Of a DNA stretch of 49,248 nt, positions 34,228 through 43,309 are shown piece by piece. The translations under genes and the position numbers were made by a program. The stretch spans positions 867-50,114 of the forward strand of contig WKLE02003012.1 in the NCBI GenBank assembly GCA_014885115.2, in the 5' to 3' direction. Position 1 is the first letter of the stretch; the number at the start of each line of letters is the position of its first letter. The stretch is from Asterionellopsis glacialis (taxonomy: Eukaryota; Bacillariophyta; Plagiogrammaphyceae; Rhaphoneidales; Asterionellopsidaceae). The notes beneath the pieces were generated by a model. That model searched no databases. It saw only the letters and a list, made by a program, of their open reading frames with translations, and was not told the origin of the DNA.

Positions 34228-35415
34228 ATGAATGCATCATCTTCGGTACAAACCATGGAGGATTTGAAAAGTAATGCTTCCGAATTTATGTCGGCATCAT
34301 CCAAATTAACATGTAAAAGAATACGGCAACAGCAACAGCAACGGCATAATCACCAAGAAGAATCTGTATCATCTACCTCCATGTACAATAGTATTGCAGC
34401 TGGGTACATTGCAGGAGTTTGTGGTATTATTATTGGTCATCCCTTAGATTCCATTAAAGTCATGTTGCAAACACAATCCGCACAAATGGTATCACCCATC
34501 ACATTGCGACCTACGTTGGTAGCACGAGCTGGTAGTGCAACTGTCCATACAGCAGCCATGCCATACAACTTTTTACAGCAACGACAACACATGACAGCTA
34601 CTACACAAGCAACAGCAACAAGGACGACATCCTCAACTACAGCACAACATTCCTTGAAACGATTGTATGCAGGTGCAAAAGGTCCTCTACTTACAGCAGG
34701 TATCATTCAAAGTATCAATTTTTGTATCTATGATTCGTTACGAAGAATCCTTCATCAGTACGATGATTCGGAACATACCAACAATGCATACCTTCCATCG
34801 CTACATAAAGACAGTTTATACAATATAGCATTAGCATCTACATTCTCAGGTGCAGCTACAACTATATTGACAAGTCCACTCATCATAATTAAAACGAAAC
34901 AGCAATTGACTGGATGGAATTTCCAACGTGCCCTACGAGAAACAGCAAGATCATCATCATCATTTAACAACGGAGGTAGTATCAATTTGAAGAACTTTTA
35001 TGTTGGTTTTGGTCCGCACTTATTTGCATGTTCTGTTGGAAGAGGTGTTTATATGTGTGCTTATGAAATGATTAAACAACAAATAGCGGAACGAAAAGTA
35101 CAACAAGCTACGGGTGTGACAATGCAAGAACGCATGATTTGTGCAGCCTTGGCCGGTATGACGTGCTGGTCTGTTATTTTTCCAATGGATGCCTTACAAA
35201 ATCAAATGTACAAACAAGCATTGACATCATCATCATCATCAACCAATGGTAATAAAACGATGAGTACATATGAAATGGCAACCATGATGTATCGTCAAAA
35301 TGGTATTGGAGCATTCTACAGAGGGTTTGGTGTGACTATTTTAAGAGCCGGACCTGTAGCTGCCGCTGTCTTACCTGTATTTGATATGTCACTTGAATGG
35401 TTGTCACAAGACTAA
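34228..35415 (+). CDS. Mitochondrial carrier family protein (SLC25), 395 aa
   Basis: Three carrier signatures occur at HPLDSIKVMLQTQ, SPLIIIKTKQQ and FPMDALQNQMYKQ. GxxxG-type helix packing (IAAGYIAGVCGIIIGHP; ALAGMTCWSVIFP) and a matching YRGFGVTILRAGPVAAAV near the C-terminus fit the family. The protein is about 90 residues longer than usual. It has a polar, Gln/His-rich N-terminus and an insertion after the first signature (about residues 90-140). The second signature lacks the acidic residue and the third ends in Gln, so the salt-bridge networks are changed. The motif pattern is closest to the amino-acid/acylcarnitine-like branch, but the substrate is not assigned. It is a single exon. 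Confidence 0.83.
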   Translation: MNASSSVQTMEDLKSNASEFMSASSKLTCKRIRQQQQQRHNHQEESVSSTSMYNSIAAGYIAGVCGIIIGHPLDSIKVMLQTQSAQMVSPITLRPTLVARAGSATVHTAAMPYNFLQQRQHMTATTQATATRTTSSTTAQHSLKRLYAGAKGPLLTAGIIQSINFCIYDSLRRILHQYDDSEHTNNAYLPSLHKDSLYNIALASTFSGAATTILTSPLIIIKTKQQLTGWNFQRALRETARSSSSFNNGGSINLKNFYVGFGPHLFACSVGRGVYMCAYEMIKQQIAERKVQQATGVTMQERMICAALAGMTCWSVIFPMDALQNQMYKQALTSSSSSTNGNKTMSTYEMATMMYRQNGIGAFYRGFGVTILRAGPVAAAVLPVFDMSLEWLSQD

Positions 35416-35986
35416 AAAAGTAGAGTAGGAGGGAAAGCAGAATCAAAATAGAAATTCATATTTATCTTTATCTTCTAGGATCCGTGACCTAGGTCCTATG
35501 TTCTTTATGCTTGTATATCGTTCAGATTTTTGTCAAGAGGGAAGGTCATGATAGGAGAAGCCATCTATCTATCCCGTGTTGGACATCTACGGGCAGGTCC
35601 TAGCTAGTCCCAAGATTCTCATTCAAAACACAAAGCCTCACTTAGAAAATAGCACTAACCCTGTAAATGATAAAGTGTTCTTCGAAAAGCATTTTTTTTA
35701 AAGTCAGAAGAAACAAACCCGTGCATGAAAATTCCATGTTCCATGTGTCTCCTACAAGTACTACTTGTATTATCTGGTAGTTTTGAAATTGCAAATCTTC
35801 CAAAAAAAATATCCTTCATGTAGTACAGTATTTAGCAGTGTACCTACAATGTGTCCATCAGACATCTCATGCCCATCCCATCCAATCACTCATCACATAC
35901 AACGAACTGTGACAACTACCTCATGCCGCACAAACAGACAATTCAAAAATCAAAACTACCTCTGACAGAGACGCAAACTTTGAATC
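35416..35986. other. Intergenic, no gene seen
   Basis: It runs from the 3' end of the carrier gene to the smORF. Only short chance frames were seen. Confidence 0.45.
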
Positions 35987-36163
35987 ATGACGGATGCTAA
36001 ACTATTTTTACTTTTTTTGCTGCTCGCAAATTCAATAGTGTTTTTACTAGCGACATGTTGTAAACCGAAGCAAAATGCCACAAGAATCAATCAACGTCGA
36101 GGAACGGTGGCAGATAGAAAGGAAGCAAGAAGAATTGCTCAGAATCAAAATGAAGAAGTTTAG
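35987..36163 (+). CDS. Small membrane protein, 58 aa (smORF)
   Basis: The ATG frame encodes MTDAKLFLLFLLLANSIVFL followed by LATCCKPK and a basic, Gln/Asn-rich tail (NATRINQRRGTVADRKEARR) ending NQNEEV. One hydrophobic helix (about residues 6-22) is followed by a Cys pair that could be acylated and a positively charged tail. This is the usual order for a small single-pass tail or anchor protein. Clear polarity and the lack of low-complexity support a real gene. No homologue was recognised, and it has no neighbours in operon-like spacing. Translation is inferred. Confidence 0.45.
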   Translation: MTDAKLFLLFLLLANSIVFLLATCCKPKQNATRINQRRGTVADRKEARRIAQNQNEEV

Positions 36164-36801
36164 AATTTCTACTTTGTTTTGGGTCTATATTGTGGTGCTT
36201 GTACACTACAGTAGAGCATCATGTCAAGTTCTTTTTCATGTTTTTACGTGAATTTTCTCCGCATATCCATTCTTCCATAGTTGGAATGTTCAAATTATAC
36301 AGAAACAAAAAGACAAGCTTGAGATCTTGATAATTTTTTGTTCGTTGCGGGAAAGAGAAAGATGAACTATGAAGTTTTGAATATTTGCGAATGGTGTATG
36401 TCATGAACAACCGAAAATATTGCGTACAGTAGTAGTGGACACGACTATAAAAGCAGAAGGCTTGCAGAAGGAGATAGGAATTGAAGTGTGCTGCAATCAC
36501 TTTTGTTTTCGTTGTCATATCATTTATTAAATCAAGTTTATTACCTATGTTCTAAGAATGATGAATTTACCAAGAAAAAGTCGAGATCATGTCATACATA
36601 TAGCAGCATACAACCGCATGCTGTACAAATTTCTAGAAAGATGTTTTTGAGACATCCAGAATAATACATATTGTTAATACAATCAATAAAATAATAAACT
36701 CATCCCAAACTCGGTTGATCTTTTGACAAGACTCTGTCAGATCAACTAAGATGTGTCTATCGTTTATTTCCGTCCTGTACCAGTGTAACTCTAGAGAAAC
36801 T
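36164..36801. other. Intergenic, doubtful small frame
   Basis: A 99-codon ATG frame (36219-36518, minus) has mildly hydrophobic content but no domain, so it was not called. A CTCTAGAG site lies at 36789, close to the 3' end of the START gene. Confidence 0.4.
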
Positions 36802-37791
36802 CTAAAGATTACTTAATCCAAGTTTTTCCATTACCTTTTGATGTTCACCAGATTCTTTTCGTTTATTAATTTCCTTGGCAGCTGTTGTCACGTAATCTAA
36901 TAACGTGTTGCAAATGAACCAATTGCTTAAAAATTTCGGTATGTATCCATTCAATATTGTTTGGCATAATAGTGTTGTTTTGGTTGTTTTACCACCATCT
37001 GAATTTGGTTCAAGTTTGTAGGCCCAATAACAATCTGTCGCCTGTAACGCACGTCCAGGTTGTGATTGAAAATTTAATCCAGGTGCAGATGTTGCCATTT
37101 GCCATACAGTACCATTATCTGCATTGTCATCTTTATGGTATCCTGATATATCAACACCATCACGTATGAAAAATGGAAATCCTGGTGCATTTGCCCAATA
37201 CGATGCAATACAAAATGGATCATCTTTTTGTTCTCCTTTATAAGTTTTCAAATTTTTCATCATGACAATTGTAGGATCAATTTGTGTCATGGTAGTGAAA
37301 TCAAATGCAAATGTTACCATATCTTTTGGTTCGACAGGTAAATTTGATATTTCAATTTTAAAAAATCCGTACCCATTGGCCTTTTTCGTCATTTCATCAT
37401 GAATGTAATACTTCACTTGACAATCTGTACCATCAATGTTGGTTTTCTTGGACCCGTACGAACGGAATTCGCTTTCACGCTCCTCAGATGTAAAAGATTT
37501 TGCTTGTTCCAACATCCATTTCATGTGACTTTCTGCAGTCCCTTCAACACCATCCCAACGTAACCACTTGTTTTCTTTGATTTGTGTTTGTAAGGTTACA
37601 TTTTCATCTAACCATGGTGTGTGAAAGGATGTTTTGACATCATTGTCTTCATAGGCAATTTGTTCAAACTTGGATTCATAATTTTTACCTACCGCAATCT
37701 CTGTAATTTTTGGACATTCTTCTCCGAATGCTTCGTCCTTGTCCTTGTCGTCGTCCTCGTCCTGATGATGATTATTGTCAATTTTTGTCAT
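36802..37791 (-). CDS. START/lipid-transfer-like domain protein, 329 aa
   Basis: The frame opens earlier with TTG. The first ATG (MTKIDNNHH) is at 37791. Residues 20-60 are acidic and likely disordered. The rest resembles the START fold: N-terminal WDGVEGTAESHMKWMLEQAK, a central region (KVKYYIH..ANGYGFFKIEISNLP) with strand-rich segments, and a final long helix (FLSNWFICNTLLDYVTTAAK). START domains bind lipids in a deep pocket and carry them between membranes. The protein lacks a signal peptide. It ends in SNL, as does the BioF-like protein in this window, which could be a weak peroxisomal PTS1. The domain call is from pattern, not from an alignment. Confidence 0.7.
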   Translation of the reverse strand: MTKIDNNHHQDEDDDKDKDEAFGEECPKITEIAVGKNYESKFEQIAYEDNDVKTSFHTPWLDENVTLQTQIKENKWLRWDGVEGTAESHMKWMLEQAKSFTSEERESEFRSYGSKKTNIDGTDCQVKYYIHDEMTKKANGYGFFKIEISNLPVEPKDMVTFAFDFTTMTQIDPTIVMMKNLKTYKGEQKDDPFCIASYWANAPGFPFFIRDGVDISGYHKDDNADNGTVWQMATSAPGLNFQSQPGRALQATDCYWAYKLEPNSDGGKTTKTTLLCQTILNGYIPKFLSNWFICNTLLDYVTTAAKEINKRKESGEHQKVMEKLGLSNL

Positions 37792-38781
37792 TGTAAAATT
37801 CTTTTTTTGAAGCAAACTCGCGCAAACTAATACAAAAGGGGAAAAGCAACTTTGATTCAAATGCAAACACGTTCGAGATAATGCGTCACAAAATAATAAT
37901 AATGGTGTTAGTTCGTTTCTTTTTTTATTGTTCTTTCCTCATCAAGACTAGTCATAAAAGAGTGTCATACCTTTTTGTATTGCTGCTTTGCTATGACTGT
38001 AAACAGTCACACAATCACGTGAGTCTCTATTGCAGAGATCTTGTTTTGTTCGTGCCAGCCACCACGCCGGCCGACTTTTGGATCTTGTTGTTTGTTCTTG
38101 CCTGCGCCGGCCGATGTCCAGTAGTCTCTCAGCGCTGTCTAGATTTTAAGGTATGTTGTCCTAGACACTAGTCCTACCTATCAAACATAAGTTTCGTAGG
38201 ACAAGAAGTGACGTAGAGGTGCCTACCAGGTACGGAGTTCTAATGTTTTAGTTAGAGTTATTATAGTACAGGTACGATCGATGTCCTGTTCTAAAGGAAA
38301 TCTTTGATGTAGACGCTCTCGATCAGTTGTAAAATTTTTTGATTACTGTCAGTCAGCTGCGATGGAAACGCGTAACGTGTACGTACCTCTAGTACGTACC
38401 TAACGGTCAGGAGCCAATCTACGGGCAAACAGGGAGTGAACATACAACAACAAGATCTCTCAAAAACCAAACCACCCGAATCCCAAGAAACAGATAATCG
38501 ATAATGTACTCGTACAGTAGCAGGAAACTAGTCTTGGGGTGCGGCTCACAATTATCTGTTGTGCCTTGAAAATGAAACGTTGGGCGGCCATCCATGGTGG
38601 AGAGATCAAACTTCAAGTCTACAATTAAATTACTATAGTATGTTCATTAATAGGAGTTAGTACTTTTAGGCTATGAACTGCATTGTAACTAACGCCTGTT
38701 TTGCTAAAAAAACTGGTGGTTTTGCTGGTTGTATTGTATGTCAGAAACATTGACGTCCCATGACTGGCGGACCAATTCAAT
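37792..38781. other. Upstream and intergenic region
   Basis: No gene was seen. It contains TACCAGGTA at 38224 and two GCCGGCCGA boxes near 38068 and 38107. The 65-codon minus-strand frame at 38419-38616 has no recognisable features. Confidence 0.45.
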
Positions 38782-39912
38782 TTAATTGCTTGGTTCCTGT
38801 TTTATATCTTGGTGTTCTTCCTTGGCAGGAGCAATATCTGGCATTTGCCTTGATCTCTTAGTTGGGGATTCGTCAGAATGAATGCTATTAGTTGGAGAAG
38901 ATCTCTTTTTCTTTTCTTCTTCTTCGTCATTTGCACCATCACAGTCTACCCCCTGAGGTGTTTTCGGACCTTTTGCACGCGCAGTCAATGTGGCACAGTG
39001 TCGGCTTGCAATCTCATCGTCTTGGATGTAACGTTGTCGGTCGTCCTCTTCTTTTATCATGTATTCGTCTCTCCGTTCCTGTGTTGTATCTTCCCATGCT
39101 CGCATTAAGCGACTATTGAGGTTTGTGTTTAACAGAAAATGTTTCGTCTTATCATCAGGATTGTCATAAGATTTGCGAACTTCGAATTCAGCTTCAGATC
39201 TAATTTTGCTGCCAACATCATCTAAAAAGAAATGGAAGTCAGATCGCATAGGTTTCACTTCTATAATTTGTTGCCCGTCAGCATCTTGACCCCCTGTCAT
39301 TTCACGTATCCTGGCATTCTCCATTTCTGTCGTCATCATGGAGTTACTACCAACAGCATTGCTCACATTTGTGTCCGACATGGGCTTTGATGGCGAGGGC
39401 GATCTCTGCGGAGGGCTAGCTTTCTTTTCAGTGGAGCGATTTGGACTTTTCCTTCGACCCTTTGCAGGACTTGTAGTCTCTTGAGGTTGCTGTGTTGGGT
39501 AAGTGCCGCCACCATATGGGGGGTAACCTTGAGGAGGTGGACCATATCCTGGATATCCATACTGAGAAGGCGGGTGCATATGTGGTGAGTATCCCCCATA
39601 AGGTTGAGAGTACGGGCCACCATTACCACCTGGCGGACCACTAGGTGGGCCTCCACTACTACTAGATGGACCATTAGGACCTCCGTTACCATAAGGTGGG
39701 CCTCCATATCCCGAGTTGTGGGGAGGAGGATAAGGAGAACGAGAAGACGGAGGTGGATGATGAGGGTACGGTCCTTGACCTGGATATCCACCAGGATATC
39801 CACCATGTGGATCGTGTCCACCTTCTGCACCACCCATCATTGTAGATGGTAATACTTCTCCACCAGGATGAGGTCCTTGATGATGGTGTGGTGATCGTAG
39901 ATCGTCTGACAT
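38782..39912 (-). CDS. HMG-box-like protein with Pro/Gly/Tyr-rich N-terminus, 376 aa
   Basis: Residues 1-145 are a prion-like Pro/Gly/Tyr/His tract (GGYPGQGPYPHHPPP, QYGYPGYGPPPQGYPPYGG). A Ser/Pro/Lys linker with basic KGRRKSPNRSTEKK follows. Residues about 215-310 resemble an HMG box. A start helix SDFHFFLDDVGSKIRSEAEF is followed by MRAWEDTTQERRDEYMIKEE and DDRQRYIQDDEIA, matching the W..L....R..Y...A..D..RY order of HMG boxes. The tail is acidic with SPTKRSRQ and ends IKQEPSN, which includes a sumoylation-type IKQE site. This suggests a nuclear DNA- or RNA-binding regulator with a phase-separating tail. It is a single exon. The HMG call is moderate because the first helix is divergent. 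Confidence 0.7.
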   Translation of the reverse strand: MSDDLRSPHHHQGPHPGGEVLPSTMMGGAEGGHDPHGGYPGGYPGQGPYPHHPPPSSRSPYPPPHNSGYGGPPYGNGGPNGPSSSSGGPPSGPPGGNGGPYSQPYGGYSPHMHPPSQYGYPGYGPPPQGYPPYGGGTYPTQQPQETTSPAKGRRKSPNRSTEKKASPPQRSPSPSKPMSDTNVSNAVGSNSMMTTEMENARIREMTGGQDADGQQIIEVKPMRSDFHFFLDDVGSKIRSEAEFEVRKSYDNPDDKTKHFLLNTNLNSRLMRAWEDTTQERRDEYMIKEEDDRQRYIQDDEIASRHCATLTARAKGPKTPQGVDCDGANDEEEEKKKRSSPTNSIHSDESPTKRSRQMPDIAPAKEEHQDIKQEPSN

Positions 39913-41062
39913 ACTTATGAAAGCAGTTGTAGTCGATATGGAATTACAAACCTCAAAAGATTCAGATTAGACTGTTGTTTTCAATGTCTCTTGATGGCGA
40001 TTTCACCAGAACTTCCAACCGATCGTGTACAAGAATGGGAGCTTTGGTACTCACTGCCTATGAGAAAATGTGGGAAACCCGTAATTTCAAGTTTATAGGT
40101 AAACTGTGGAAAGAAGATATGTTTCGGCCGTTGATTAGTTTTGATGTTTGAAGTCTAAGCAATTATTTTTGTTGTGCCCAGAAAGAACTTTGCATCCGGG
40201 CAATAGGCCGTCAAATTCATTTGCGTTGCACTCTTTTTCTTTGCATAGAGCTCTATGGTGAGCAAGGTGGGCACAACGCACCCCTGAGCAGGGGCCTCAT
40301 AGGCTTCGATGGGTTTCACCCTTTCGGGGAGTTGGAAAACTGGAATAGGGATAGTTTTTTCGTGCGTTGAAAGGGTATGTTCAATATACGTTATATTATA
40401 TGTATATTTTTGTACTTAAAAACCTAAACGGGGATTCTATGATCCGAAACGGTGAAATCGCATAGTGAGATTATCCCCTGGTGTATTTTCTTGGTTACTT
40501 AGCGTTAAACTTATATATCGTCTTGCACATGGTCTGGGTCTCGGGTTCTCAGGGCAGGCCAAGTGGATGCTACATCGCTAATAACTTCAAATAGAACAGT
40601 AGCCATTTCCAAATGACCCCATCTTGAACGAACTTTTTTGCTAAAAACAGAAAGATAGATGATAATGCAAATAATTTTAAAAAGTTTGACATTTAAAAAA
40701 GTTAATCAGAAAAAAATCTATTTGAGTCTTTCGTTGTTGAACATTGATTGTTGTTTTGTCCTTTGGCTTTGTGTGTGGTGTGTGCGAATGTGAGTGCAAG
40801 TCGTATTCTTATTTTTTAGTAACAGCGATTGTTATTCTGTCGATCTCAAAAAGGCTTTTAAAACGATTTTATATATAGTGATACCATGCGATTCTCGAAA
40901 TTGTGGTCTGTTATTGGTGCTTGTTGTCGATTCAATATTGGCTTTTATGTATGTGTTGCTTTTGTATGCGTCAAAATAGATTTTATTTCCTTGTTCCTTC
41001 CTAGAGCATCTTGGGGGGGGAGCGTTACCCTCACAATCAAGATTTATTTACAAAATATTGCT
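39913..41062. other. Intergenic with GC-rich, hairpin-forming block
   Basis: The region upstream of the HMG-like gene contains a GC-rich stretch at about 40240-40350 and a nested hairpin at 40430-40478, separate from the AT-rich background. No coding gene is called. Confidence 0.5.
40430..40478. ncRNA. Candidate structured element (nested hairpin), orientation unknown
   Basis: The outer stem is GGGGAT/ATCCCC, the next CTATG/CATAG and the inner CCG/CGG, nested in order. A second hairpin set lies about 130-200 bp away (CCCCT/AGGGG and GCCT/AGGC near 40290-40315). It could be a small structured RNA, part of a 5' UTR, or chance. No known snRNA, snoRNA or SRP consensus matched. Confidence 0.3.
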
Positions 41063-41959
41063 TTATGATTTCACAGCATTTACATCTCTTGTTAAAACAA
41101 ACATTGTGCCTTTGTTACCACGTCCAATACGTATATCATCATCCACATACGTAACTTCTAACCATCCATTCTCTGTTGAATTTTGTATCGATCTGATAAT
41201 ATCAAATACGAAACCAAAGTTAATTTCAATACCATTGTTAAAGATAATAGTTGCTTGATTGAAGGCTACAAGGACACGATTAGGTACGTTGGAGGATGGA
41301 CGGAATGGACCACCTACAACAACACGTCCAAAGTCTAATGTCACATCATTCGTTACCGTAGATTTATCAATATTAAGAATTTGTTTCACAACCTTGTTGG
41401 ATGTATCAACGGTTATACCAGCTGCAGTTACAGTACCCTTGGCATTGTACTGATTCGTAGGTATATTTGCATCACCCTCCTTGGAAAATTGTGGTTTCCA
41501 TAGATCATCATCGTCTTTGTCGGCACCATAATTATCACTGCTTTCAATTTCACTTGGTGAGGTATATTGCAAATACCATGTTCCATCTAATAATGTTTTT
41601 GCTTCACTGTCTTGGAGTAAGGTAGGCGAAGGTGGTTTTTGAAGTTCCAACGATCGTACAATTTTTAACACTTCACGTTGCTTTTCAGTTGTTGCATCTT
41701 TACCATTGTTCGTAAATGATACCGCTTGTAATAAAGATGATTTAGTTTGTTCAATTATCATTTGTACCTTTTTGTTTTCTTCTTGATTATTATCATTGAT
41801 CAGGATGGATTTGGAATCATTATTATTTTTTGTACGACGACCAAAAATTTTTGGCAATGATGGAAATTGTAATGCATCACAAACGAAAGTTGTGCTTGTT
41901 GTAGTTGTTGATATTGTCATCATGACAAGTGATGAAATGAAGAATGATGGAATTCTCAT
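41063..41959 (-). CDS. PAP/fibrillin (plastid lipid-associated) protein, 298 aa
   Basis: The N-terminus (MRIPSFFISSLVMMTISTTTTS) is hydrophobic and followed by FVCDALQFPSLPK, which may be the end of a diatom plastid presequence. The mature part has a leading helix (KSSLLQAVSFTNNGK) and then the fibrillin core. This comprises LLDGTWYLQYTSPSE, a spacer, VTLDFGRVVVGGPFRPS, RVLVAFNQATIIFNNG, and GWLEVTYVDDDIRIGRGNKGTMFVLTRD. Fibrillins associate with plastoglobules and thylakoid lipids. The W(Y/L)(L)xYTS and IRIGRGxxGxxFVL ends are typical of the family. It is a single exon, and the ATG at 41959 was checked against the sequence. The targeting motif is weaker than the transaldolase's, so plastid location is likely but inferred. 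Confidence 0.85.
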   Translation of the reverse strand: MRIPSFFISSLVMMTISTTTTSTTFVCDALQFPSLPKIFGRRTKNNNDSKSILINDNNQEENKKVQMIIEQTKSSLLQAVSFTNNGKDATTEKQREVLKIVRSLELQKPPSPTLLQDSEAKTLLDGTWYLQYTSPSEIESSDNYGADKDDDDLWKPQFSKEGDANIPTNQYNAKGTVTAAGITVDTSNKVVKQILNIDKSTVTNDVTLDFGRVVVGGPFRPSSNVPNRVLVAFNQATIIFNNGIEINFGFVFDIIRSIQNSTENGWLEVTYVDDDIRIGRGNKGTMFVLTRDVNAVKS

Positions 41960-42475
41960 TATAATAGATGTTATTTTATTTTCTGGGGTATTATTGTAAA
42001 GGAATAGAACAAAGAGGGTTCAATTGAATTGATGGATCGATCGATTTTGCTGTGTGGTCCACCGCAATAATTTCGCAAAGAAGAGAGCCGCAAAGATCAA
42101 AGATGAGAGGCAAATCAAATGAACTTCAACGTCGACTCAAATGCTCACCTGGGGTTCCGAACGCTCTTCGGGCTCCTCTAGAGAGGGAGAGAGGCCGGAG
42201 CGTTGGCCCAGTTACTACTGTAAAAGGTTATGAAGCAAGCTCTGTAGAAATAAAAAGAAGACGTACGGACTCCATAACTGGCAATAGAATGGCCAGAGTC
42301 ATTTTACTTTCAGATGGAGTGGGGTGGTTTTATATTTTTTTGGGGTTGTCGGATAGCACATAAAATCCATGATGTAAAAAAATAAAAAAATCGAAAGACA
42401 CACAGACTTCACAAAGATCGATCGATTGATCGATTGATCTCCCTGGCATCAAAATCAATCTGAAAATCGATAAGG
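41960..42475. promoter_or_regulatory. Divergent promoter region (fibrillin / transaldolase)
   Basis: CTCTAGAG lies at 42176-42183. A GATCGATT-type repeat at 42416-42439 sits 36 bp before the transaldolase ATG, with a related GATCGATCGATT near 42034 on the fibrillin side. The open frame at 42052-42363 starts with GTG and was rejected. Confidence 0.45.
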
Positions 42476-43309
42476 ATGACGATGAAAGGAGCTACGAGCA
42501 CGTCGAAGACGATCAAGAAACCAGGCTTGAACAAGAACAGCTGCAGAAATCATTCCATTTTCTCGGTTTTAATTGTTGGTTGTCTTGTTCTACTCGGATT
42601 TGTAGAAGAAACGAATGCTTTTTCTCCCATCCATCGAGGTCAGGCACGATTTTTCCTTGATACAGCTGACCTCGACGAATGGGAATCACTCCTTCCACTT
42701 GGTATCTTTCACGGAGTTACAACTAATCCAACCATCTTGGAAAGATGTGGACATCCGTGCACTGTGTCTACTCTCCACAACCTAGCCTCGAAATGTTTGG
42801 AATATACGGATGAATTTATGTGTCAATCATGGGGATCAACTGTACAAGAATTATATGATAATGGTATGGCATTATCTGAACCAGCAAGAGATCGAATTGT
42901 TGTAAAAGTCCCTGTTACACCATTAGGAGTTGAAGCAGCATCAAAACTTATAAAATCAGGTGTACGTATTTGTTTGACGGCATGTTACAATCACAAACAG
43001 GCCTTAATTGCTGCCAATGTGGGTGCAGAATACCTTGCTCCATACTTGGGGAGGATGACAGATGCAGGCAAGGATGGTCGAGATGAATGTTTAACAATGT
43101 TGGATATAGTGGATGGTCTTCAAAGTACGACGCGAATTCTTGTGGCAAGTTTACGTGACGCAGAATCAATTTCTGACCTAACTGCATCAGGTATGGATAC
43201 CTTTACATTTAGTCCTGATGTAGCTCGAATGCTTTTTGAAGAACCACTCACAGATAAAGCAGCTGTCGACTTTGAAGAAGCAGCCGCACGAGGAGGAGGA
43301 TCATCATAA
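42476..43309 (+). CDS. Short-type transaldolase (TalC/FSA family), plastid-targeted, 277 aa
   Basis: The first 48 residues are a presequence with a hydrophobic core (IFSVLIVGCLVLLGFVEETN) ending AFSPIHRGQ. The NA|FSP junction matches the diatom ASAFAP-type plastid import signal. The mature part reads ARFFLDTADLDEWESLLPL, GVTTNPTIL, RIVVKVPVTPLGVEAA (Schiff-base lysine K144), GVRICLTACYNH, APYLGRMTDAGKDG, RILVASLRD and TFSPDVARMLF. These match the short transaldolase/fructose-6-phosphate aldolase family, which acts on sugar phosphates of the pentose phosphate and Calvin routes. The mature length of about 225 residues fits this short type. It is divergent from the fibrillin gene, and both may serve the plastid. 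Confidence 0.9.
   Translation: MTMKGATSTSKTIKKPGLNKNSCRNHSIFSVLIVGCLVLLGFVEETNAFSPIHRGQARFFLDTADLDEWESLLPLGIFHGVTTNPTILERCGHPCTVSTLHNLASKCLEYTDEFMCQSWGSTVQELYDNGMALSEPARDRIVVKVPVTPLGVEAASKLIKSGVRICLTACYNHKQALIAANVGAEYLAPYLGRMTDAGKDGRDECLTMLDIVDGLQSTTRILVASLRDAESISDLTASGMDTFTFSPDVARMLFEEPLTDKAAVDFEEAAARGGGSS

Noticed and set aside
36219..36518. 99-codon minus-strand ATG frame
   Set aside because: It has no domain, odd composition and no splice or promoter support. It could still be real, but is not supportable.
42052..42363. 103-codon plus-strand frame between divergent genes
   Set aside because: It starts with GTG and lies in a shared promoter region.
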